Assembly (NCBI RefSeq): GCF_028502605.1 | Contig: NC_079235.1 | Coordinates: 62,001-126,000 of the forward strand | Length of the DNA stretch: 64,000 bases | Origin: Trichoderma breve | Taxonomy: Eukaryota > Ascomycota > Sordariomycetes > Hypocreales > Hypocreaceae | Direction of reading: 5' to 3' | In this document: positions 9,602 to 18,707 of the stretch, piece by piece | Layout of the letters: every line of letters begins with the position of its first letter | Numbering within the stretch: position 1 is the stretch's first letter | Made by a program: the position numbers and the translations under genes | The notes under the pieces: model-generated | The model's database searches: none | Told to the model about the DNA's origin: nothing | Seen by the model: only the letters and a program-made list of their open reading frames with translations

Positions 9602-12600
9602 ATGACCCGAATCACTCAATCGCGCGAGGGTCAATCCCCTCTTCTCATTCACGAATGGAGGGCAGTCCAGGCATTGGGTGGTGGTTTGCAGAGACTCTAC
9701 TCACTAGTTCAGAGGGAGCGCAGCTCTAATGCAGCAACGCGTGCCTGGATCAGTATCTGTACAGATGAGCAACTCAAAGAGCAATGGGACCGCTTACATG
9801 CCTCACACAAACAGCCAACTTCCCTCCCCTTATACGGCGTCCCCTTTGCCGCAAAAGACAACATAGATGCAGTAGGCTTCGCAACCACGGCGGCTTGCCC
9901 GGCATTCGCCACCACTCCTGCCACTGAAGACGCTTCTGTCGTTGCGAGACTAAAGGCAGCTGGTGCCATCCTCATTGGCAAGACCAACCTCGATCAGTTC
10001 GCTACAGGTCTCGTCGGAACTCGGTCACCGTTCGGAGCGGTTCCCAACAGTTTCGACCCTACGAGGGTAAGCGGCGGATCCAGTTCGGGCAGTGCCGTTG
10101 TGGTCGCTCGGGGAGCTGTCCCATTCTCTCTGGGAACCGACACGGCGGGATCCGGTCGTGTTCCCGCCGGCTTGAATAACATCGTCGGCTTGAAACCTAC
10201 ACGCGGTGCTCTGAGCGCAAGAGGAGTGGTGCCGGCTTGTCGGACACTAGACTGCGTGTCCATCTTCGCGCTCACTGCAGATGACGCCGAGACGGTGTTG
10301 TCTGTCGCAGAGGGTTACGATGCGCAGGACTCTTACTCGAGGATCCGGCCGTTGAACACCACACATACTTCAGACTCTGGATTCGGACACAAGGCGAATG
10401 AAAGACTGCAGCCCGTGCTGGCTATTTGTGCTAATCCACCTTGGTTCGACCGCGATGACCATTCTCCTTCGTATGAAGCTGTCCTCGACAGGGCTAGATC
10501 ACTCGGATGGGTACTACAGCCTGTCGACTTCACATTGCTTTTCGAGCTCGCGTCACTGCTTTACTTCGGCCCATGGGTCGCAGAGCGTTACCAAGCGATT
10601 CGAACCTTTATCCAGAACATTGAACCAGATCAGATGGATCCCGTGGTGCGCAAGATCATCAAGCAAGCGGAGAGCTTCTCTGCCACGGACGCTTTCGAGG
10701 GCGAATACAAGAGGCAGGACTTGACGCGCCAGATCGAGCTGGCATTTGCCGCATACGACGGCCTCCTTGTGCCCACATCACCCACATTCCCAACCCTCGA
10801 ACAGGTCACTCTCAGCCCTGTGGAGGAGAACTCGCGGCTGGGCACTTATACCAACTTTGTCAACTTTCTAGATTGGTCCGCCTTGTCGGTACCAGCTAGA
10901 TTTCGACACGATGGGCTGCCGTTTGGGATCACATTAATCGCAAACAACTGGCAGGAGCCGCACCTGTTGAGATGGGCCCGGGCATGGTTAGCTGGCCAGA
11001 CAAGGACACTTGGAGCTGTGTCTGCGCGCTGTCTCGAGCCGGCACTTTCGAAACCTCAAGAAGCACACGCTTCGGAGAAGATGTCCGAGAACAGCATCAG
11101 CGTCGCCGTAGTTGGTGCTCATCTCTCGGGTATGCCTCTGAACAAAGATCTTGTCTCGCGTGGTGCTGTTCTCAGTCGTAAGACGAGGACGTCGAATCGT
11201 TATCGTTTATTCGCGCTTCAGAGTGAAAGCGGCCCGTCTCGGCCAGGTCTGCAGCGCCTGCAGGATGCACAAGCCGGGGCAGAGATTGTTGTCGAGGTAT
11301 GGGAATTACCCGAGACAGCTTACGCTAGCTTTGCCAACACCATTCCTTCACCACTTTCCATAGGAAAAATAGAGCTTAGAGATCACTCTTGGGTCTCTGG
11401 CTTTGTTTGTGAGCCGTACGGCCTTGATGGAGCGGTCGACATCACGCATTTTTCGGGTTGGCGGTCCTACATCAGTCACCTGAATCAGCCAGAGCCAGCC
11501 TCACTTGGCTCAGTGTCCACGGTCTTGATAGCCAATCGCGGAGAAATTGCCGTACGGATCATAAAGACGCTGCATCGGCTGGGCCTCAAGGCAGTGGCCA
11601 TTTACTCGAGCGTCGACGCCAACTCCCCTCACGGTCACCTTGCGGATCTATCCTACGAGCTCAAGGGTCAATCCGTGGCCGAGACCTACCTCTCGAGCAG
11701 CCAGATTCTTACCATTGCAAAGTCTGCAGGAGTAGACGCGATCATCCCAGGCTATGGGTTTCTGGCTGAGAATGCTGATTTCGCTACGGCCGTTGAGGAA
11801 GCCAGTATCACCTGGGTTGGCCCTACTCCGGCACAGATGGTCGACCTTGGCCTAAAGCATCGCGCACGCGCCCTTGCCATCGAATCCGGTGTTCCTGTGG
11901 TTCCTGGTTCCGAGGGCACGTTAACATCACTAGACGATGCACTAGCCGAGGCGCAGAACGTGGGCTACCCGCTGATGCTCAAAAGCACGGCTGGTGGCGG
12001 TGGTATTGGTTTGAGGCGCTGCGCAAATGAAGCTGAGTTGAGGGACGCCTTTGAAGGAGTCCAGCGCCAGGCAGTAGCTAATTTCGGCGACGGGGCCGTC
12101 TTCATAGAGCGCTTCGTTGAACTGGCGCGTCATATTGAGATCCAAATCATCGGAGACGGCAGAGGAGCTGTCGTCACAGCTGGTGAAAGAGACTGCACCC
12201 TTCAACGACGACACCAGAAGATTTTCGAGGAAAGCCCCGCGATCATGGTGCCGGAAGGACAGCGTGCGGCCATGAGGGCTGCCGCTGTGCGGCTGGCTGC
12301 CCACGTGAGGTACCGCAATGTTGGCACGATTGAGTTCATCTACGACGTGAACAAAGACGAGTTCTACTTTCTCGAAGTCAACACTCGCTTGCAGGTTGAG
12401 CATCCAGTAACCGAGCTGGTGACGGGCTTAGATCTTGTGGAATGCATGCTGCAAGTTGCTGCCGGTCAAGAAGTTGAACTCTTCAGCAGTCCAGTCAACC
12501 ACCTCCCAACAACAGGGGCGTCCATTGAAGTGCGATTGTACGCTGAGAGCCCTCTGGAGCAGTTCCGTCCATGTGCTGGGACGGTGAGCAAACTGAATTG

Positions 12601-15094
12601 GCCCGAATCCCTACGCGTGGATACCTGGATTGATGAGGGCACTCACGTCACGACGCTCTACGACAGTATGATTGCCAAGCTCATTGCCGTGGGATCGGAC
12701 CGTCGCGAGGCTCTAGAGCGACTTGCAGACGGCTTGAATAACACGGTTGTTGAGGGCGTCCAGACAAATCTCGACTATCTGCGGCAAATTGTGGCATCGG
12801 AATTATTCTCTTCGGGAAACTTTCATACCAAGTCACTGGACTCATTTCAGTTCATCTCTTCCACCTTTGAGGTGATTGAGTGCGATGGAAGTGTGTCCGT
12901 ACAAGACTATCCTGGCAGAACTGGTTACTGGAGCGTTGGAATCCCACCCAGCGGCCCAGCTGATAGTCTTTCTTTTCGCCTCGCCAACCGACTTGTGGGC
13001 AACGACGACGATGCTGCAGGGCTTGAGTGTACGCTACACGGACCTCGTCTGAGATTCCATCGTGATGCAGTGATTGCCGTCACCGGCGGTGAAACACTCT
13101 TGCTCATCGATGAAAAGCCCGCCCCTCTGAGCACGACTTTGCGCATTCAAGCCGGACAAACAGTGCACGTGGGTGCTATCACAGCCGGCTACCATGTCTA
13201 CATTGCCATTGGTGGTGGTATCCAAGTTCCGTCCGTTATGGGTAGCAGATCAACCTTTGAACTGGCCAAAATGGGAGGCTATAAGGGTCGTTCGCTTCGT
13301 CCACGAGACATTGTGCCCATAGGTACTTCCCAAACCAAGACAATCAGATTACTGTCCTGTCCTGTAATATCAATGCCAAAGCAGGTTGGCGGTAAGAGCT
13401 GGAGGATTCGTGTGCTCCCTGGACCACACGGAGCGCCCGACTACTTCACCCATAATGGCCTCGTAAAACTATTCTCCAGTATATGGAAGGTACACCACAA
13501 CAGCAACCGTCTTGGCATCCGGCTTTCGGGGCCCAAGCCGGAATGGGCGCGCGATTCGGGAGGCGAGGCAGGGCTTCATCCGTCCAATATCCACGACAGC
13601 CCCTATTCTATTGGAAGTGTGAGCTTCACGGGTGACGAAGCTGTGATTCTCGGATGTGATGGGCCGAGCCTTGGAGGCTTTGTCGTTTTTAGCGTTATCA
13701 TCTCGGCGGATCAGTGGAAGATGGGGCAGCTGCGGCCAGGAGATTCCGTATCGTTTCAGCCCATCTCTTCTCAAGCAGCACTAAAGCTGGACAGCGAATT
13801 TCAGCGTGCAATATCGCAGATCAGGCTGCCATACGATCTCGGGATTGAAGAAACAGTTGGCACCCCCAATCTCGACGGCCTGGAAGTCGTTCTCGGAAAG
13901 ACTACGCACAATGGCCACGACTATGTTTGCCGCCAGGCTGGAGATAATGCACTGCTCATAGAGATCGATGGCGCCTCTGACTTTGATCTTGCGAGAAGTT
14001 TTGAGATCTTTGCATTCTGCGAGCGGCACCGTGAACAGCCTGTTCCTGGCGTCCAAGAACTCACTCCGGGCGTGGGTACTATTCACGTCATTTATGATCA
14101 TGGGCTACCGGCTGCTACGTTGATCGACCGGCTGTTTGCTCACCTAGCGACATGTCAATTAAGACGCAGCATCCCCTCAAGAACAGTCCGACTACCTCTC
14201 GCCTTTGATGATACTGTCTGCCGGGCTGCTGTAGAGCGCTATGCTTCTACAATCCGTGGCGAAGCTCCTTGGCTCCCAAGCAACATTGAGTTTTTGCAGG
14301 AGCTGAATGGTATTGAGGATATATCGGTGCTCTTGCACAGCGCAACTTTCCTCGTGGTCGGCCTCGGTGATGTCTTCCTTGGCTCTCCTTGCGCAGTGCC
14401 ACTCGATCCCCGTCACAGATTGTTTGGAACCAAGTATAATCCCTCACGCTCTTTCACGCCGCGTGGAGCGGTAGGCATCGGTGGGCAATACCTCTGTATT
14501 TATGCGACTGACTCGCCAGGCGGATACCAGCTCGTTGGAAGGACAAAGGATATATGGACATCACCGGAGACTCTACCATCAACTGTTAATCAGCCACCCT
14601 GGCTATTCCGCCAATTCGATCGCATAACCTTCTACCCGGTGACAGAAGAGGAGCTGGACAGCCAACCAGCGGATAAGTTGATCCAAATTGTCGAGGGCGA
14701 ACTGGAACTTGCATGGTACGAATCTCTATTAGCTGGCAATAAGGAGCTCATTGCGCAACACCGAGCGCAGCAAAGAGCATCGATGCTCAATGTGTCCTTC
14801 CTCGAAGATTTGTCAAAGCCGTACATTCCCAAATCCCGCACAGTGAAAGGATCTTCCAGGGGGGAAGACGGGAGTGCCTATGGCACACAGGTACCATCAG
14901 CGATACCGGGACGCTGCTTTGAATTGCATGTGCAGCCTGGACAGAAGATTACCAAGGGTCACCCACTGGTAAGCATTGAGTCGTGCAAGATGGAGGTTGT
15001 CGTCAGGAGCCCCCTTGATGGAGCGTGCAGTGCTGTGCTGGTTGAAGCCGGAGATAATGTCGACGCTGGAGATGTATTAGTGGTTATAGATTAA
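9602..15094 (+). CDS. DUR1,2: Urea amidolyase (urea carboxylase + allophanate hydrolase)
   Basis: Single 1830-aa exon, matching the usual length of about 1830 aa. It converts urea, ATP and bicarbonate to allophanate, then to ammonia and CO2. Domains in order: amidase-signature allophanate hydrolase (1-470) with Lys85 (FAAKDNIDAVG), Ser160 (SGGSSSGSA) and Ser184 (DTAGSGRVPAG); allophanate hydrolase C-terminal domain (about 500-625); biotin carboxylase (about 635-1085) with IANRGEIAVRIIKTLHRLG, ATP loop GGGGIGL, ERDCTLQRRHQK and EVNTRLQVEHPVTE; carboxyltransferase AHS2 then AHS1 (about 1090-1650); biotinyl carrier (about 1755-1830). The biotin lysine is K1796 in ESCKME, where MKM is usual, so Cys replaces Met before the lysine. 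The absence of introns in 5.5 kb contrasts with most neighbours. Probably cytosolic and nitrogen-regulated. Confidence 0.96.
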   Translation: MTRITQSREGQSPLLIHEWRAVQALGGGLQRLYSLVQRERSSNAATRAWISICTDEQLKEQWDRLHASHKQPTSLPLYGVPFAAKDNIDAVGFATTAACPAFATTPATEDASVVARLKAAGAILIGKTNLDQFATGLVGTRSPFGAVPNSFDPTRVSGGSSSGSAVVVARGAVPFSLGTDTAGSGRVPAGLNNIVGLKPTRGALSARGVVPACRTLDCVSIFALTADDAETVLSVAEGYDAQDSYSRIRPLNTTHTSDSGFGHKANERLQPVLAICANPPWFDRDDHSPSYEAVLDRARSLGWVLQPVDFTLLFELASLLYFGPWVAERYQAIRTFIQNIEPDQMDPVVRKIIKQAESFSATDAFEGEYKRQDLTRQIELAFAAYDGLLVPTSPTFPTLEQVTLSPVEENSRLGTYTNFVNFLDWSALSVPARFRHDGLPFGITLIANNWQEPHLLRWARAWLAGQTRTLGAVSARCLEPALSKPQEAHASEKMSENSISVAVVGAHLSGMPLNKDLVSRGAVLSRKTRTSNRYRLFALQSESGPSRPGLQRLQDAQAGAEIVVEVWELPETAYASFANTIPSPLSIGKIELRDHSWVSGFVCEPYGLDGAVDITHFSGWRSYISHLNQPEPASLGSVSTVLIANRGEIAVRIIKTLHRLGLKAVAIYSSVDANSPHGHLADLSYELKGQSVAETYLSSSQILTIAKSAGVDAIIPGYGFLAENADFATAVEEASITWVGPTPAQMVDLGLKHRARALAIESGVPVVPGSEGTLTSLDDALAEAQNVGYPLMLKSTAGGGGIGLRRCANEAELRDAFEGVQRQAVANFGDGAVFIERFVELARHIEIQIIGDGRGAVVTAGERDCTLQRRHQKIFEESPAIMVPEGQRAAMRAAAVRLAAHVRYRNVGTIEFIYDVNKDEFYFLEVNTRLQVEHPVTELVTGLDLVECMLQVAAGQEVELFSSPVNHLPTTGASIEVRLYAESPLEQFRPCAGTVSKLNWPESLRVDTWIDEGTHVTTLYDSMIAKLIAVGSDRREALERLADGLNNTVVEGVQTNLDYLRQIVASELFSSGNFHTKSLDSFQFISSTFEVIECDGSVSVQDYPGRTGYWSVGIPPSGPADSLSFRLANRLVGNDDDAAGLECTLHGPRLRFHRDAVIAVTGGETLLLIDEKPAPLSTTLRIQAGQTVHVGAITAGYHVYIAIGGGIQVPSVMGSRSTFELAKMGGYKGRSLRPRDIVPIGTSQTKTIRLLSCPVISMPKQVGGKSWRIRVLPGPHGAPDYFTHNGLVKLFSSIWKVHHNSNRLGIRLSGPKPEWARDSGGEAGLHPSNIHDSPYSIGSVSFTGDEAVILGCDGPSLGGFVVFSVIISADQWKMGQLRPGDSVSFQPISSQAALKLDSEFQRAISQIRLPYDLGIEETVGTPNLDGLEVVLGKTTHNGHDYVCRQAGDNALLIEIDGASDFDLARSFEIFAFCERHREQPVPGVQELTPGVGTIHVIYDHGLPAATLIDRLFAHLATCQLRRSIPSRTVRLPLAFDDTVCRAAVERYASTIRGEAPWLPSNIEFLQELNGIEDISVLLHSATFLVVGLGDVFLGSPCAVPLDPRHRLFGTKYNPSRSFTPRGAVGIGGQYLCIYATDSPGGYQLVGRTKDIWTSPETLPSTVNQPPWLFRQFDRITFYPVTEEELDSQPADKLIQIVEGELELAWYESLLAGNKELIAQHRAQQRASMLNVSFLEDLSKPYIPKSRTVKGSSRGEDGSAYGTQVPSAIPGRCFELHVQPGQKITKGHPLVSIESCKMEVVVRSPLDGACSAVLVEAGDNVDAGDVLVVID

Positions 15095-16078
15095 ACTACC
15101 TGGATTTAAGCGATGACAGCTTATTTGCACACCTGACTACACGTCAACGTGCCAATTGGTACAACTCCTTGGTATCTTTTCATGGGTCGCGGCGTCTTTG
15201 CCACGAGGCAGTCCAGTTGCGCAAACTGAATATCCTGCGGAACCGATCAGATCTTTGTACCCTATTCGCCATGATTTGCACCGACTCCTCTATAGCCCTT
15301 AACATAACAGTCTTGTAACTATCTATGGTGTTTTTCAGGTTTGAATTAATATTCTTTTTCACGATGTACCACGTGCCATATAATTGACACCAATCTGAAT
15401 TCAACTATAGAGTACTTTATAGCCTATTGGCTTTGTTTGCAGCTTCTCTGTGAAATGCTCTTGACACAAAAGCTCGTTCAAATCCAGTATCCAGTGTTTG
15501 ACGCTGCTTATAGTCATTCAGCTTGTCGTAAAAAAAAGATACTTGTTAAAAAGAGATAACAGAGCGATCAAACCGATGGGAAAACTAGTCTAAGTACAGG
15601 GTAAGTTCCTACGCGAACGCTTGAGTATCTAAGCATTTCCCCCGTTCTATTCTCATGTTTCTAATTATTTTTTATTTTTTATTTTTTTTTCTTTATAAAG
15701 TCCTAAAGGGGTTCCTCTAAAAACCTGTATACTATTTTACCACCTATCAGTTCTAATGGTAAGCTGAGCTTGATGCATACGATAGCTACACGGCTTGTGA
15801 TTGTAGTTCTAATCTAGCAACTTGGTGTGATCTTAGCCAGACCAGCGGACCGCGGATTAATACAGAGGCCGTAAGCTACTGCTAAGCTGAACATAGGTCA
15901 CTCCCCAGCACCTCACTTCACATCAAGCTCCAGGTTCTCATCTATATATAACTGGGAGCTACACGGACAAGGCAGCAAACATCAATCAACCGGGTTGCGG
16001 CTCACGGCTGCATAAGGGGTGAAGAGGGTACACAAACTCCAGCCTCTCTGTAACCAGCCAGCAAGGGAGCTAGCTAGC
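15095..16078. other. Intergenic with poly-T/A tract
   Basis: About 1 kb between two plus-strand genes. It holds a T-rich low-complexity run at about 15664-15695. The stretch before 16079 (TATATATAACTGG at about 15940) looks like the regulator's core promoter. No other gene seen. Confidence 0.5.
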
Positions 16079-18583
16079 ATGGACCGAAGCGTCAGCGACC
16101 GTGAATCCCAGCAATTCTACCAGGGACCGCCCATCTTACCGCGACCTACAGAGGATGCAGAAACCCATGGCTCTTCAGGCGTTTCATCTTCTCGGCATCC
16201 GCCTCGGATTCATCATCGTAGCTGTACCGAGTGCAGCCGCCGCAAGGTGCGATGCAACCATCACCAGCCGTGCTCCAACTGCGTCAAGGCTGGGAGCGAA
16301 TGCATCTTTCCCACGTCCAGGCGCACCCCGGTGAGGCGTGAAAAAGCCTCTAGAAGAAGAGACGAAGAGCTTTTAAAATCGCTGCGGAGACTCCAGCGCC
16401 GACTGCAATCCACCGAGATTGCACAGCTGGTTGCTCAGGGCGAAGCTGATGACAATGGCGATGAGGGCAACTGCTCCGAGGAAAGAATTCGTCAAGATGA
16501 AGAGGCGGGAAGCCATCAAATCAGTCTTTTCGGTCCTTCTCCACCGACAACTCATGTAGACGATGTGCCAGGCGGTACAGAGGAGTCTGCTCGGCTAATG
16601 CTTGATCATGACCGTAGCCGGTACATCAGCAATCATTTCTGGGCAAGTATGTCCAGAGAGGTATGTTCAATACATGTAGCTTCGACGTCCCGTCCCTTGC
16701 CAAACTACGGACTCGCTGACCGGCGGCTTTAGATTGATGAAATGCGCGACATCTTGGACGGCTCCTCCTCAGAGCAGGAAAATGACGATCAAGAACACCA
16801 AGACCAAGGCAGCGAGGCAACACCAAGCTCTCGTCTATCACACAACAGCCGCGACTTTCCCATCTTCAGCCCGTCTGCCACTTCTCAGTCACTGCAGTCT
16901 CTCTACCCGAGCTCTTCGGATCTTTTGACCATTTTTGACGTGTTCCAAGAAAACGTCGACCCCGTTGTTCACATCTTCCACCGCCCTACGATGCGGAAAA
17001 CCATCACTGAGGTACTGCCGGTCCTAGACAGATCGTCGATGGACCGCATGACGGAAGTGGTTGTGTTTTCCATCTGCTATGCCGCATTGACTAGTCTGAA
17101 CGATGCGGACTGTCAGAAGCTGTTGGGAGAAGAACGGCGCGTGTTGCTCTCCCGGTATCGGTATGCGACTGAGCAGTCACTCTCCAGAGCTCGCTTCCTG
17201 GAGTCGCAAAACCTAGGGATCCTCGCAGCCTTGATATTGTTCCTGCTCTGCCTTCGTCGACATGATGACTCCCGCCTTGTGTCCAGCCTGCTCGGTGTGG
17301 TGATTCGCAATGCGCAAGCCGTGGGATTGCATCGCGACGGCACAAAGTTCAACCTCTCGCCGTACGAGACGGAGTGGAGGCGTCGTCTGTGGTGGCACAT
17401 TTGCGTGCTCGACATTCGCGCCGCCGAAGATCACGGGTGCGACCCGTCAATTTACGACCAAAATTACGATACCAGATTCCCGCTGAATATCAACGATGAC
17501 GACCTTTCTCCCGAAGCTACTGTTGCGCCGCCAGAACGACAGGGAGTCACCGATATGACCTTTTGTCTCCTACGCTTCGAGGTTGCAGTCGCCATCCGCA
17601 AGCTCAACTACCATGGGCCTGTTGGGAATCAGGAGCCAGCACTGTCCACGGTTGAGAAACGTGACTTTGTGGAGAGAATAGAGAAACGCTTTTATGAACG
17701 CTACATTAACTGCTGCGACATCACCAAACCCTTTGACTGGGTCTCAGCTGCATGGGCACGGCTGATGCTGTCCAAAATGTGGCTTGCTGTGAGCAATCCG
17801 CTACATCTCCAAGACACTGCCGACGGTGCTGCTTCTCTCAGTCTCCGACGCGTAGCCTTTGAAAGGTCCGTCGAAATGCTGGAGCTAGCAGACTCTTTAG
17901 AAACAGGGCATAGAGCTGCACGATGGCGGTGGCTGTTCATGACACACGTCCAGTGGCACGCTGTTGTCTTTGTGCTGGCCTATCTCTGCGTCCATCCCAC
18001 CGATGAGCTGTCCCATCGTGCATGGCTGGTGATGGACAGAGTCTGTGAGCGGTGGCCTCACGATAGTCGCTCTAAGAAAGGGATGCTCTGGAAGCCTATT
18101 CACCGACTCATGGACCGCGCGCAACAAATTCGGGGCGGCCAAGGAGGAAATCCTCCAAAAGAGCCCGGTGTCTTCGAAGAGAGCCATCACCAGTCTTACC
18201 ATAATCCTCCACCAGGTGCCCCTTCGCAAACTCGAGACTTGGCGATCCCGCTCACAGAATTCGAACCGATGACTCAATCTACAGACCTTGCCAGAGAGAA
18301 CGCTGCCCCTTCAGTCCCTCCGACATGCCAAGGCACCGATGAAGCTGAGCATCACCTCACTACAAGTATCGGCCTAGCAGACAGCAGCTCTACACCCAAC
18401 TTTGGGGTTTCCGTGCAGGCTCCCGGCATCGATGGCCTCCAGGATCTCCAGGACCACCAGTCAGACTGGGCCAACATCCTACATGAACTGCAGCATGGGT
18501 TTCAGGAGGACCCATACGCCGACATGACAGATCCAACAGAGGCAATAAATGAGTACGGCAACAACCTCTGGGGCATGCTCTAG
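16079..18583 (+). CDS. Zn2Cys6 transcription factor of the rhamnoside cluster
   Basis: The model is join(16079..16660,16733..18583), 810 aa. The intron runs GTATGT...TTTAG with a CTGAC branch site. The zinc cluster is C-x2-C-x6-C-x5-C-x2-C-x6-C (SCTECSRRKVRC ... CSNCVKAGSEC, about residues 45-75), followed by a basic, heptad-rich linker (EELLKSLRRLQRRLQ) suited to dimerisation. The middle homology domain (fungal_trans) shows FQENVDPVVHIFHRP, AVGLHRDG and WRRRLWWHICVLDI. The C terminus is low complexity. It sits at one end of a block with an ADP-ribosylglycohydrolase-like gene, a sugar transporter and a GH78 rhamnosidase, so it is the likely pathway regulator. That role is inference from position only. 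Confidence 0.88.
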
Positions 18584-18707
18584 ATGCAGACTCGCATGGG
18601 TCAATCACATATAACATCATGAGGTGTTACAGTGAAGGCAAATCATTGTCGACAACTGGATACGGATCAATTGAACCTATCAAATGTATTTATTGCGGTT
18701 TTCATTT

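Noticed and set aside
11942..12403. 153-aa open frame antisense within urea amidolyase
   Set aside because: It is the complement of a conserved biotin carboxylase domain and has no motif of its own.
15470..15500. GTTCAAATCC resembling a tRNA T-loop
   Set aside because: Flanking bases do not form a T stem or acceptor stem.
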